64,000 nt of DNA from Alloalcanivorax balearicus MACL04 (GTDB lineage Bacteria > Pseudomonadota > Gammaproteobacteria > Pseudomonadales > Alcanivoracaceae): the NCBI RefSeq assembly GCF_025532145.1, contig NZ_ARXS01000007.1, forward strand, positions 1 to 64,000. The letters are read 5' to 3'. Below are positions 1 to 9,500 of the stretch, piece after piece. Position 1 is the stretch's first letter. The number at the start of each line of letters is the position of its first letter. The notes under the pieces are model-generated. The model did no database searches. It was given only the letters and a program-made list of their open reading frames with translations, and was not told the origin of the DNA. Made by a program: the position numbers and the translations under genes.

Positions 1-61
1 GCGAGTCCATCCGATTACAGCGGCTTCGTAGTTTGGTCTGTGGGAATTGTTTTAGTCTCCC

Positions 62-757
62 TTAGACAGTCAGATACTTCTTCACTAATGCATCATTGAG
101 TTCCCCAACTGCCCCTTCCGCCACGTTACGGCCACGGTCGAGGATGGTGAAGCGGTCGGCGGTGGCGCGGGCGAAGTGGAGTTTTTGTTCCACCAGCAGC
201 ACGGTGAGGCCTTCTTCCCGGTTCAGGGTTTTGATCACGCGGCCGATCATGTCGACGATGTTGGGCTGAATGCCTTCCGTGGGTTCGTCCAGAATCAGCA
301 GTTTCGGGTCCAGGGCCAGGGCGCGGCCGATGGCCAGTTGCTGTTGCTGGCCACCGGACAGGTCGCCGCCACGGCGGTGACGCATTTCGTGAAGCACGGG
401 AAACAGTTCATAGATCCGTTCGGGGATTTTGCGCTGGCGATCCGGGCGCGCCTGCAGGCCGGTTTCCAGGTTCTCTTCCACGGTCAGTAACGGAAAGATC
501 TCCCGGCCTTGGGGGACGTAGCCGATGCCGGCACGGGCGCGGTCCTCGGCGGCTTTCTTGCGCAGGTCCTGGTCGAGAAAGCGGATCTCGCCGGATGCCG
601 AAGGCAGCAGGCCCATGATGGTTTTCAGCAGTGTGGTTTTACCGACGCCGTTGCGGCCCATCACGCACAGGCACTCGCCTTGTTGCACGGACAGGTCCAG
701 ATCCCAGAGCGTATGGGATTCGCCGTAGTATTGATTGATGCCTTTCAATGACAGCAT
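62..757 (-). CDS. urtE: Urea ABC transporter ATP-binding subunit UrtE
   Basis: ATPase of the branched-chain-amino-acid-type (HAAT) urea importer; it powers uptake through UrtB/UrtC on the cytoplasmic face. The 231-residue length is normal for a LivF-like subunit. Walker A is MGRNGVGKTT (about residues 33-42), the signature is LSGGQ (133-137), and Walker B is LLILDEPTEG with Asp157-Glu158. It is the last gene of the urtABCDE run, 33 bp after urtD. No terminator is visible in the 61 bases after its stop. Urea specificity is inferred from the five-gene set and the linked urea carboxylase; the protein alone would only read as LivF-like. Confidence 0.93.
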   Translation of the reverse strand: MLSLKGINQYYGESHTLWDLDLSVQQGECLCVMGRNGVGKTTLLKTIMGLLPSASGEIRFLDQDLRKKAAEDRARAGIGYVPQGREIFPLLTVEENLETGLQARPDRQRKIPERIYELFPVLHEMRHRRGGDLSGGQQQQLAIGRALALDPKLLILDEPTEGIQPNIVDMIGRVIKTLNREEGLTVLLVEQKLHFARATADRFTILDRGRNVAEGAVGELNDALVKKYLTV

Positions 758-790
758 GAGCGTTCCTGTTCATTGGTATGGGGCGGAGCG

Positions 791-1621
791 TTACTCGCCC
801 AAATACACTTCGATCACTTTCGGGTCGTTCTGCACGTCCTGCATCTTGCCTTCGGCGAGGACGCTGCCCTGGTGCAGTACGGTGACGGTGCTGGCGATGC
901 TGCGGATGAATTCCATATCGTGTTCCACCACCACCACGGAATGCTCGCCGGCCAGTTGTTGAAGCAGTTCGGCGGTGCGCTCCACTTCCTGTCGGGTCAT
1001 GCCGGCGATGGGTTCGTCCACCAGCAGTAGTTTCGGTTGCTGCATCAGCACCATGGCGATTTCCAGCCATTGCTTCTGCCCGTGGGACAGCGCGCCGGCC
1101 ACATGGTCGTGCCGGTCCAGCAGGCCGACGGTGTTCAGGGTGGCGGCGATGCGGTCGCGCTGTTCGCCGTTGAGCGGATGCACCAGGGTATGCCAGGTGG
1201 TTTTTTGGCCGGCCATGGCCAGCTCCAGATTTTCCGCCGCAGTGTGTTCCGGAAACACGGTGGGCTTCTGGAATTTACGGCCGATACCGGCGCCGGCGAT
1301 TTCGGTTTCGCTCATGCGGGTCAGATCGAGGGTCTGGCCGAAGAAGCAGGTGCCCTGGTCCGGCCGGGTCTTGCCGGTGATCACGTCCATCATGGTGGAT
1401 TTGCCGGCGCCGTTGGGACCGATGATGCAGCGCAGCTCGCCGGGTTCGATGTACAGGGTCAGGTCGTTCAGGGCTTTGAAGCCGTCGAAGCTGACCGTGA
1501 TGTTCTCCATGTACAGCAGGTATTTGCCGCCGGTGTCCAGCTCGCCCGGTTTGATGGTGCGGGTACCGGGGCGGACCACATCGAACACACGATCACGGCG
1601 AAAGGTGTCACGCAGGTTCAT
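791..1621 (-). CDS. urtD: Urea ABC transporter ATP-binding subunit UrtD
   Basis: Second ATPase of the urea importer (LivG-like), 276 residues. Walker A is GPNGAGKST (about 68-76), the signature region is LSHGQKQW, and Walker B is LLLVDEPIAG. The reading frame stays open to 1723, but those extra residues lie inside urtC and are low in conserved character. The start MNLRDTFRRD at 1621 gives the expected UrtD N-terminus and overlaps the end of urtC by 14 bp, consistent with translational coupling. The substituted signature (SHGQ rather than SGGQ) is seen in UrtD/LivG-type subunits. Confidence 0.92.
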   Translation of the reverse strand: MNLRDTFRRDRVFDVVRPGTRTIKPGELDTGGKYLLYMENITVSFDGFKALNDLTLYIEPGELRCIIGPNGAGKSTMMDVITGKTRPDQGTCFFGQTLDLTRMSETEIAGAGIGRKFQKPTVFPEHTAAENLELAMAGQKTTWHTLVHPLNGEQRDRIAATLNTVGLLDRHDHVAGALSHGQKQWLEIAMVLMQQPKLLLVDEPIAGMTRQEVERTAELLQQLAGEHSVVVVEHDMEFIRSIASTVTVLHQGSVLAEGKMQDVQNDPKVIEVYLGE

Positions 1622-2774
1622 GGGGCGCCTCCGGCTGGTCGTCGTTGGCGGTGCCGTTGCTATTGTTACCATCACTTTTGCGCAGGCGCTGACGGACGTT
1701 ATCCGCCAGGCCCACCAGGCCACGCGGCAGGAACAGGGTCACCGCCACGAACAGGCCCCCCAGGGCGAACAGCCAGGCTTCCGGCATGATGCCGGTGAAC
1801 ACGGTCTTGCCGTAGTTGACCAGAATGGCGCCGATCACCGCGCCATACAGAGTGGCGCGGCCGCCCACCGCCACCCACACCACCAGTTCGATGGAGTTGA
1901 GCGGTGAGAACTCGCCGGGGTTGATGATCCCCACTTGAGGTACATACAGGGCGCCGGCGATACCGGCCAGTACCGCGCTCAGGGTGAAAATCCACAGCTT
2001 GTAGTGCTCGGTGCGATAGCCGAGGAAGCGGGCGCGGGACTCACCGTCGCGAACCGCCATCACCACCCTGCCCATGCGGGAGCCGGTAATGTAGCGGCAC
2101 AGTACGAAGGCCAGTGCCAGGGCAATGGCGGTGGCGATCAAGAGAGCCACCCGGGTGCTGTCCTCGCGCAACGAAAAGCCGAGAATGTCCTTGAAGTCGG
2201 TGAGGCCGTTGTTGCCGCCAAAACCCAGTTCGTTACGGAAGAACGCCAGCATCAACGCGTAGGTCAGCGCCTGGGTGATGATCGACAGGTACACTCCGGT
2301 GACGCGGGAGCGGAACGCCAGCCAGCCGAACACGAACGCCAGCAGCCCGGGCACCAGCGCGATCAGCACCATGGTGAACAGAAACGAATGGGAGCCGAGC
2401 CAGTACCAGGGCAGTTCCTGCCAGTTCAGAAACACCATGAAATCCGGCAGCACCGGGTTACCGTAGACGCCGCGATCGCCGATCTGGCGCATCAGGTACA
2501 TGCCCATGGCGTAACCGCCCAGGGCGAAGAAGGCGCCATGGCCGAGGCTGAGTATGCCGCAGTAGCCCCAGACCAGATCCAGGGCCATGGCCAGCAGCGC
2601 GTAACACAGATACTTGCCGAGCAGCGTGACCGTGTAGCTGCTCACATGCAGCCCGGAGTCCGCCGGGATCAGCTGATTCAACAGCACCACCAGGGCCACG
2701 GCGCCGAACAGGATGCCGATGAACCAGCGGGCGGCACGGTCGGTCAGGGCGGTTTTCAAATCCGAATGTCTCAT
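1608..2774 (-). CDS. urtC: Urea ABC transporter permease UrtC
   Basis: Inner-membrane permease of the urea importer (LivM-like), 388 residues with about ten hydrophobic segments starting near residue 17. The motif LDLVWGYCGILSLGHGAFFALG is represented by key residues DLVWGYCG then SLGHGAFF, characteristic of this permease family. The cytoplasmic C-terminus is hydrophilic (Asn/Asp/Glu-rich) and its codons overlap the start of urtD. Its ATG overlaps the TAA of urtB by one base, so urtB and urtC are probably coupled. Confidence 0.93.
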   Translation of the reverse strand: MRHSDLKTALTDRAARWFIGILFGAVALVVLLNQLIPADSGLHVSSYTVTLLGKYLCYALLAMALDLVWGYCGILSLGHGAFFALGGYAMGMYLMRQIGDRGVYGNPVLPDFMVFLNWQELPWYWLGSHSFLFTMVLIALVPGLLAFVFGWLAFRSRVTGVYLSIITQALTYALMLAFFRNELGFGGNNGLTDFKDILGFSLREDSTRVALLIATAIALALAFVLCRYITGSRMGRVVMAVRDGESRARFLGYRTEHYKLWIFTLSAVLAGIAGALYVPQVGIINPGEFSPLNSIELVVWVAVGGRATLYGAVIGAILVNYGKTVFTGIMPEAWLFALGGLFVAVTLFLPRGLVGLADNVRQRLRKSDGNNSNGTANDDQPEAPHEPA

Positions 2775-4390
2775 TATTCCTCCGCGGCCCGGCCGCGCTG
2801 CGGGAACAGACCGCGCGGTTTACGTTGAATGAACAGGATGATGAACACGAGCACGAAGATTTTCGCCAGCACCGCGCCGGAAACCGGCTCCAGCAGTTTG
2901 TTGGCGATACCCAGGCTGAAGGCCGCGGTGAGCGTGCCCCACAGATTGCCGACGCCGCCGAACACCACCACCATGAACGAATCGATGATGTAGGCCTGGC
3001 CCAGGTTGGGGCCGACGTTGGTGAGCTGTGCCAGCGCCACGCCAGCGACACCGGCGATGCCGGAGCCGAGCCCGAAGGTGAGGGCGTTGATGCGGTCGCT
3101 GCGGATACCGAGGCCGCGGGCGGTTTGCCGGTTCTGACTGACCGCGCGCACTTGCAGGCCCAGCCGGGTTTTCTTCAGCACCAATAGCAGGCCGAGGAAC
3201 ACGGTAAGAGCGAAGGCGATGATGTAGAGCCGGTTAAAGGTCAAGGAGAACACCGGATTGATCTGCCAGGCGCCGCTCATCCACTCCGGCGTGACCACCG
3301 AGCGGTTCAGCGGCGAGAAGATCACCCGCACGGCTTGTTGCAGGATCAGGCTGATGCCGAAGGTGGCGAGCAGCGTTTCCAGTGGGCGTCCGTAGAGATA
3401 GCGGATCACGAAGCGTTCGATCAGAACGCCGACAAAACCGGAGATCAGAAACGCCGCCGGTATGGCCACAAGCAGGGACCACTCATGGCCCTGGGGAAAA
3501 ATCTGTTGTACTACGAAGGTGGTGTAGGCTCCGAGCATGATCAGCTCGCCATGGGCCATGTTGATCACGCCCATGACACCGAAGGTGATGGCCAGGCCGA
3601 TGGCGGCCAGCAGCAGTACCGAACCCAGACTGAGGCCGAAGAACAGCGTATCGGCGGTCTGGTAGCGGGCGGTACGGGCGTCGATACGCTTTAACGCGGT
3701 TTCCACCGCTTTGCGCTCACTGGGCGCGTCACTGTCGAGGCGGCTGCGCAGGGCATTGCGCACCGTCGGTTCAAGGCTGCCGGACAGGGCTTCAATGGCG
3801 TTGAGGCGCGCATTCAGGTCGCTGTCCTCGGAATACAGGGCGGCGGTGTTCAGTGTGGTATCGATGGCCGCCGCCACCGAGGTATTGTCTTCCCGTGCAC
3901 GCCGTTCACGCAGAGCGGCCAGCAGGTCGGGATCCTTGGTACCGATCAGGCTGATGGCGGCCGCCCGGCGCAGGGTGGCGTCCGGGTTGTTGAGGCCGAC
4001 CACCGCTTGCAGATTCTCGATCTGCCGGCGCAGACGGTTATTGATGGTAATTGGCGCGGCGGCCCGTGACTCCACCGTGCCGAGGTCCGCTTCACTGAGC
4101 GGGTCATGGAGTTGCCAGCCGCCGTCGGCGCGCTCGCCGAGCACGATGCGGTCGTTGGCACGGTCCAGCAACAGGCGCCGGTCTTGCAACGCTTTGAGCA
4201 GCGCATCCGCCCGGGGATGGCCGGAATGAGCCAGCGCATCAATGGCGGCGGCTTTGTCGTCGAAGCTGCGGCTGCGCAGTTGCTGCAGCACCTCTTCTAT
4301 ATCGGTTGTCGGTTCAGTGGCCGGCGATTCGGCCTGAGCCACACTCGTCAGACACAATAGGGCGAGTGCGAGCGCGAAAACCCTGAGCAT
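2774..4390 (-). CDS. urtB: Urea ABC transporter permease UrtB with long N-terminal domain
   Basis: Inner-membrane permease of the urea importer (LivH-like), 538 residues, against about 290-300 for LivH. A signal peptide (MLRVFALALALLCLTSVAQA) leads into roughly 200 residues of repeated short helices rich in Ala, Leu, Arg and Asp (for example VLQQLRSRSFDDKAAAIDAL). These look HEAT-like and should be periplasmic. The permease core begins near residue 250 with the segment LFFGLSLGSVLLLAAIGLAI. Such extended UrtB proteins are known in proteobacteria; the role of the extension is not established here. Confidence 0.92.
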   Translation of the reverse strand: MLRVFALALALLCLTSVAQAESPATEPTTDIEEVLQQLRSRSFDDKAAAIDALAHSGHPRADALLKALQDRRLLLDRANDRIVLGERADGGWQLHDPLSEADLGTVESRAAAPITINNRLRRQIENLQAVVGLNNPDATLRRAAAISLIGTKDPDLLAALRERRAREDNTSVAAAIDTTLNTAALYSEDSDLNARLNAIEALSGSLEPTVRNALRSRLDSDAPSERKAVETALKRIDARTARYQTADTLFFGLSLGSVLLLAAIGLAITFGVMGVINMAHGELIMLGAYTTFVVQQIFPQGHEWSLLVAIPAAFLISGFVGVLIERFVIRYLYGRPLETLLATFGISLILQQAVRVIFSPLNRSVVTPEWMSGAWQINPVFSLTFNRLYIIAFALTVFLGLLLVLKKTRLGLQVRAVSQNRQTARGLGIRSDRINALTFGLGSGIAGVAGVALAQLTNVGPNLGQAYIIDSFMVVVFGGVGNLWGTLTAAFSLGIANKLLEPVSGAVLAKIFVLVFIILFIQRKPRGLFPQRGRAAEE

Positions 4391-4416
4391 GGTGGCTCCT
4401 CATTGCATAAGCGTCG

Positions 4417-4435
4417 GAGGCCGGGGACCGGCCTC
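4417..4435 (-). other. Intercistronic hairpin between urtA and urtB
   Basis: A perfect 8-bp inverted repeat (GAGGCCGG, 3-base loop, CCGGCCTC) lies in the 95-bp gap between urtA and urtB. No T-run follows on the minus strand, so it is not a classical terminator. Hairpins after a binding-protein gene often stabilise the upstream mRNA so that the binding protein is made in excess; that role is inference. Confidence 0.55.
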
Positions 4436-4485
4436 GACGGCGTTTCCCATGGTGCATCCCTTTTTTTGGGGGACAACGGAAACGA

Positions 4486-5784
4486 TTACTGCGCGGCCTG
4501 ACCGCCGCAGGTTTTGGTTTTGCTGTTGTAGTTGCCGCAGTTGATCGGTTTGGTCCAGTCAGCGATCAGGTCCTTGGAGCCGGGCAGGAAGTCGGACCAG
4601 GCATCGCCGGCCACCAGGCCGTCGGTCTGCCAGACCACGGCGAACTGGCCGTCGTCCTGGATCTCACCGATCAGAACCGGTTTGGAGAGATGGTGGTTTT
4701 TGTTCATCACCGCGGTACCGCCGGTAAGGTTGGCGGTGCTGATGCCGATCATGGCGTCGGCGACTTTGTCGGTGTCGGTGGACTTGGCTTTCTCCACCGC
4801 CTTGGCCCACATGTTGAAGCCGATATAGGTGGCTTCCATGGGGTCGTTGGTCACTCGTTTGTTGTCACCGATGTAGTCGTGCCATTGCTTGATGAAGCTG
4901 TTGTTCTCGTCGGTGTAGACGCTTTGGAAATAGTTCCAGGCGGCCAGGTGGCCGACCAGCGGGCCGGTGTCGACACCGGACAGTTCCTGCTCGCCGACGG
5001 AGAACGCCACCACCGGAATGTCGGCGGCGTCGATGCCCTGGTTCCCCAGTTCCTTGTAGAACGGCACGTTGGCGTCACCATTGATGGTGGACACCACCGC
5101 GGTCTTCTTGCCCTGGCTGCCGAATTCCTTGATGCGGGAAACGATGGACTGCCAGTCGGAGTGACCGAACGGGGTATAGTTGATCATGATGTCCTCGTCG
5201 GCCACGCCTTTGCTTTTCAGGTAGGCTTCGAGGATCTTGTTGGTGGTGCGCGGATAAACGTAATCGGTACCGGCCAGCACGAAGCGTTCGGCGCCCAGAT
5301 CGTCGATCAGATAGTCCACCGCCGGAATGGCCTGCTGGTTCGGTGCCGCGCCGGTGTAGAACACGTTCTTGGAGGACTCCTCGCCTTCATACTGAACCGG
5401 ATAGAACAGCAGGCCGTTGAGTTCCTCCACCACTGGCAGCACGGACTTGCGTGATACCGAAGTCCAGCAGCCGAAGATAACGTCGACTTTTTCCTTGCTG
5501 ATCAGCTCACGGGCTTTTTCCGCGAACAGTGGCCAGTTGGAAGCGGGATCGACCACCACCGGCTCCAGCTTCTTGCCGAGCAGCCCGCCTTTCTTGTTCT
5601 GTTCTTCCACCAGCATCAATACGGTGTCCTTGAGCGTGGATTCACTGATCGCCATGGTGCCGGACAGTGAATGCAGAACCCCCACCTTGATGGTGTCGGC
5701 GGCATTGGCCAGGGCCGACAGTGACAGCGCACCGGCGGCGAGCCCGGCCTGGGCCAGTCGTTGCCAACGTCTTTTCATGATCAT
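4486..5784 (-). CDS. urtA: Urea ABC transporter substrate-binding protein UrtA
   Basis: Periplasmic urea-binding protein, 432 residues, the usual length for UrtA. The N-terminus is a Sec signal peptide ending near SLSALANA, followed by DTIKVGVLHSLSGTMAISES, which is the typical UrtA opening (VGxLHSxSGTMAIS). Further family landmarks are FGCWTSVSRKSVLPV and LLFYPVQYEGEE. A purine-rich RBS (AGGGGA) precedes the ATG at 5784; a second in-frame ATG lies two codons in. It follows gntR by 48 bp and is first in the urt block. Confidence 0.95.
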   Translation of the reverse strand: MIMKRRWQRLAQAGLAAGALSLSALANAADTIKVGVLHSLSGTMAISESTLKDTVLMLVEEQNKKGGLLGKKLEPVVVDPASNWPLFAEKARELISKEKVDVIFGCWTSVSRKSVLPVVEELNGLLFYPVQYEGEESSKNVFYTGAAPNQQAIPAVDYLIDDLGAERFVLAGTDYVYPRTTNKILEAYLKSKGVADEDIMINYTPFGHSDWQSIVSRIKEFGSQGKKTAVVSTINGDANVPFYKELGNQGIDAADIPVVAFSVGEQELSGVDTGPLVGHLAAWNYFQSVYTDENNSFIKQWHDYIGDNKRVTNDPMEATYIGFNMWAKAVEKAKSTDTDKVADAMIGISTANLTGGTAVMNKNHHLSKPVLIGEIQDDGQFAVVWQTDGLVAGDAWSDFLPGSKDLIADWTKPINCGNYNSKTKTCGGQAAQ

Positions 5785-5832
5785 GGTTTTCCCCTCTGTA
5801 TCATTGCCGATTGAAGTGCCAGGTTGTGCGCA

Positions 5833-6573
5833 TCACGCTCCGGCTCGGGAGCCGGAGGTGGGCGCGGGCAGGGCATCGCCGGTATCTCCGCTACCTTGAC
5901 GCCGTGCCTCGTAAAGCATGTGCAGGGTGATTTTGCGAACCTCGTTGCGGCTCGCCTCGATGTGCGCCTTGAGCATGATCTGCGCCGGTTCCACCCACCG
6001 GTGCAGAATCGTCTCGAGAATCGCGTGATGCTCGTCGTAGGTGGCATCGATGCGCGCGCGCTTGGTGAAGTCCAGGCGGCGAATGATGCGCAGCCGCTCG
6101 GTGATGTTTTGATGGATGCGAGTCATCTCGCCGTTGCCGGCGGTACGCACCAGTTCGCTGTGGAAATTCTCGTCCAGATTGAGCACGCCGCTGATATCCC
6201 GCAGCCGCTGGTCCTCCGGTACACTCCACAGGGCCATCAGGGGTTGCAGCGTGTCGGCCAGATTCTCCAGCTCGCAGAGCCGGCGCACCGCCGCGCATTC
6301 CAGCACGGTGCGAACGTCGTAAAGTTCTTCGAAATAATGAAAATCGAAGGGCTTCACCTGCCAGCCGTTACGCGGGGAAACTTCCACATAGCCTTCCCGC
6401 TCCAGCCGGAACAGGGCCTCCCGCACCGGCGTGCGCGAGGCGCCGGTACGTTGCGCCATTTCGTTTTCGCTGAAGCGGTCGCCGGGCAGCAGCCGGAATT
6501 CAAAGATGTCGTCCTTGATGTCCTGATAGACCTTGTCGGCCAGCTGCTTGCCACGACGCGGGGACGAGATCAT
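5833..6573 (-). CDS. GntR-family (FCD-type) transcriptional regulator
   Basis: 246-residue regulator, probably the local sensor for this urea/allophanate operon. The N-terminal winged helix (about residues 10-75) contains LPGDRFSENEMAQRTGASRTPVREAL, key motif TGASRTPVREALFRLE. The C-terminal FCD helical domain keeps the Asp/His residues that usually bind a metal (LDENFHSEL, DEHHAILE, MLKAHIEAS). Its ATG overlaps the stop of the urea carboxylase gene in an ATGA arrangement, so it is co-translated with that gene. Its ligand is unknown; the palindrome at 12023-12055 is the obvious candidate binding site. Confidence 0.88.
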   Translation of the reverse strand: MISSPRRGKQLADKVYQDIKDDIFEFRLLPGDRFSENEMAQRTGASRTPVREALFRLEREGYVEVSPRNGWQVKPFDFHYFEELYDVRTVLECAAVRRLCELENLADTLQPLMALWSVPEDQRLRDISGVLNLDENFHSELVRTAGNGEMTRIHQNITERLRIIRRLDFTKRARIDATYDEHHAILETILHRWVEPAQIMLKAHIEASRNEVRKITLHMLYEARRQGSGDTGDALPAPTSGSRAGA

Positions 6574-9500
6574 GCGGCGCTCTCCGTATCAATGACCGCC
6601 ACCGGATCACCGGCGTTGATCAGGGTGCCGGGCTTGCAGTGCAGGCCGGTGACGGTGCCGGCGGCGCTGGCGGTGATGGCGAATTCCATCTTCATCGCTT
6701 CCACCACCACCAGGGTTTGCCCGGCTTCCACCTGGGCGCCTTCTTCCACCAGCAGCTTCCAGACGTTGCCGCTGATCTCGGCGCTGACCACATGGCCGTC
6801 GAGATCGCCGATTTCCACCTTGTTGCCCAGTAGCGCGGATTCCACCGCCGCGTCCTCGTCCTGCCAGCGCTGCACTTCGGCCTGGTAAGCGCTTTGCTGG
6901 CGCTCGCGGAACGCTTCCATCTCCGGTTCGATGCTTTCCAGGAAGGCGCGGTACTCCGCCAGGCTGAACGGTTCCTCGGTGATTTCCACCTGCAGGCGGC
7001 CTTCGCGGAAAGCGTCGCGCATTTCCCCCAGCTCCGCCTCGCTCACCGGGTAGTAACGCACCTGATCGAAGAACTTCAGCAACCAGGGCTCTCCGGGTTT
7101 GAATTGCGGGTTCTTCAGATGCTTGTTCCAGATCGGCAGGGTGCGGCCCACCAACTGATAACCGCCGGGGGAGTCCATGCCGTAGATGCACATGTAGACG
7201 CCGCCGATGCCGACGGTGCCTTCGGCGGTGTAGGTGCGGGCCGGGTTGTACTTGGAGGTCATCAGGCGATGGCGGGGATCCACCGGCACCGCGCAGGGCG
7301 CACCCAGATAAACGTCGCCGAGACCAAGCACCATGTAGCTGGCGTCGTAAACGATACGTTTGACCGCCTCGATGGAATCCAGGCCGTTGATGCGGCGGAT
7401 GAACTCCGCGTTATTGGGCAGCCAGGGGGCGTCCGGGCGGATGGTTTCCTGATAGCGTTGCACCGCGTCGAGGGTGGCGCTGTCCTCGAACGCCAGTGGC
7501 AGATGTACCACCCGGGTGGGTACCACCAGATCGTCCACGGAACCGATGGCGGCTTCCCGTTCCAGCAGCGCGGCCACCAGATTCTGCTGGTGTAACACAC
7601 GGGAATCGTAGTGCACCTGCAGGCTGCGCACGCCGGGAGACAACTCAAGAATGCCGTCCACCGGTGTCGATTTCAGTGATTCCATCAAGGCGTGGACACG
7701 GAAGCGCAATGCCAGATCGAGCACGTTTTCGCCGTACTCGATCAGAACGTATTTATCGCCGGCCTGGCGGTAGGTGATGCGTGGTACATCGCCGTCCGCG
7801 TCCCGTTCCACCAGCATGGTGGGAGAGGTGGTGTCCTCCGGCATCACGGTGGGAGATGTCGGGGCCGGCGTTACCGGCGTCAGACTCTCGATGCTTTGAT
7901 CCTGGGCCTGCTCCAGCGCCAGCGCCTGATCGAAGTCGATGGCGACGAAACGGATCGAATCGCCGGGCTTCAACTGTCCGACCTTCCACAGTTCGGCCTT
8001 GGCGATGGTCACCGGGCAGACGAAGCCGCCGAGGCTCGGGCCGTCCTTGGTCAGGATTACCGGGAAGTCGCCGGTGAAGTTGATCGAGCCGATGGCGTAC
8101 TCGTTATCGTGCAGGTTGGACGGATGCAGCCCGGCCTCGCCGCCGTCGGTGCGCGCCCAGGTGGGTTTCGGGCCGGTCAGGCGGATACCCAGGCGGTTGG
8201 AGTTGTAGTGCACCTGATAGTCAGCGCCGAAGAAGGTATCGATGGCCTCCTGGGTGAAATAATCCGGCGCGCCGTGGGGACCGTACAGTACCTTGATTTG
8301 CCAATGCTGCGGATAGTCCGGGATCAGTGTGCCCTCCGCCGGTGACGGTTCATGCACCGGCGCCGGGGTCGGGCAGCCGGGCAACTGAGGCTGGCACAGG
8401 GACAGCACATCACCCTTGCGCAAAGTACGGCCGCCGTGTCCGCCGAACTGTCCCAGCACGAAAGTGGATTTGCTGCCCAGGTAATCGGGCACGTCGATAC
8501 CATTACGTATGGCGATGTAGGTGCGGCAGCCGCTGGCCACCTTGCCGGTGACCAGGGTCTGGCCGGCACGGACCCGTATCGGTTGCCACAGCGCGACGGC
8601 TTCCCCGTCCAGGGTGGCGTCACAGGTGGCGCCGGTGAGGGCGACAATCGTTTCGCTATGGAAGTACAGAGTCGGGCCGATCAGTGTGGCTTCCAGGCCG
8701 GCGGCGCTGTCGTGGTTGCCGACGATGCGGTTGGCCAGACGGAACGCGTAATCATCCATCGGGCCGGAGGGCGGCACGCCGATATCCCAGTAGCCGGCAC
8801 GGCCAGGATAGTCCTGCACCGTGGTATAGGTCCCCGGTTCCTGTACCTCGAATACTCGGGGACGATATTCGAAGGTCTCCAGATAACGAGTGGAGACGCG
8901 GCCTGCCGCCACGTTCGGGTCGATCAGAATCTGCCGCAGGTAATCCAGGTTGGTGGCAATGCCGCTGAGGCGGGTTTCCGCCAGGGCGGTCTGCATTTTC
9001 CGTAGAGCGGCCTCGCGATCGTCGGCATGGACGATCAGTTTTGCCAGCAGAGGATCGTAGTGCGGGCTGACCACGGTACCGGTGTCGACCCAGCCGTCCA
9101 GCCGCGCCGCCGCCGGAAACACCACTTCGGTGAGTTCGCCGGGGCTGGGCTGGAACGCCTTCAGCGGGTCTTCCGCATAAATACGAACCTCCATGGCGTG
9201 GCCATTGACCTGGTAGGTCTGGTCCAGCGGTGGGCGTTCCCCACCGGCCAGCATCACCATCCACGCCACCAGATCGACGCCGAAGATTTCCTCGGTGACG
9301 CCGTGCTCTACCTGCAAGCGGGTGTTGACCTCAAGGAAATAAAACTCGTCGCGCTCGTCGTCGTACACGTACTCGACGGTGCCGGCGGAGCGGTAGTTGA
9401 CCGATTCGCCAAGGCAGCGCGCGCTTTCACGCAACTGTTCGCGGGTGGCTTCGGGTAGATTTGGAGCCGGGGTTTCCTCGACCACTTTCTGGTTGCGGCG

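Noticed and set aside
791..1723. Long form of UrtD starting at 1723
   Set aside because: The extra 34 residues lie inside urtC and do not resemble UrtD; MNLRDTF at 1621 is the natural start.
5785..5832. Sigma54 promoter in front of urtA
   Set aside because: A TGGCAC is present on the minus strand, but the following GC is 11 bases after GG, not 10, and the -12 region is poor. The gene is probably read from the upstream operon promoter.
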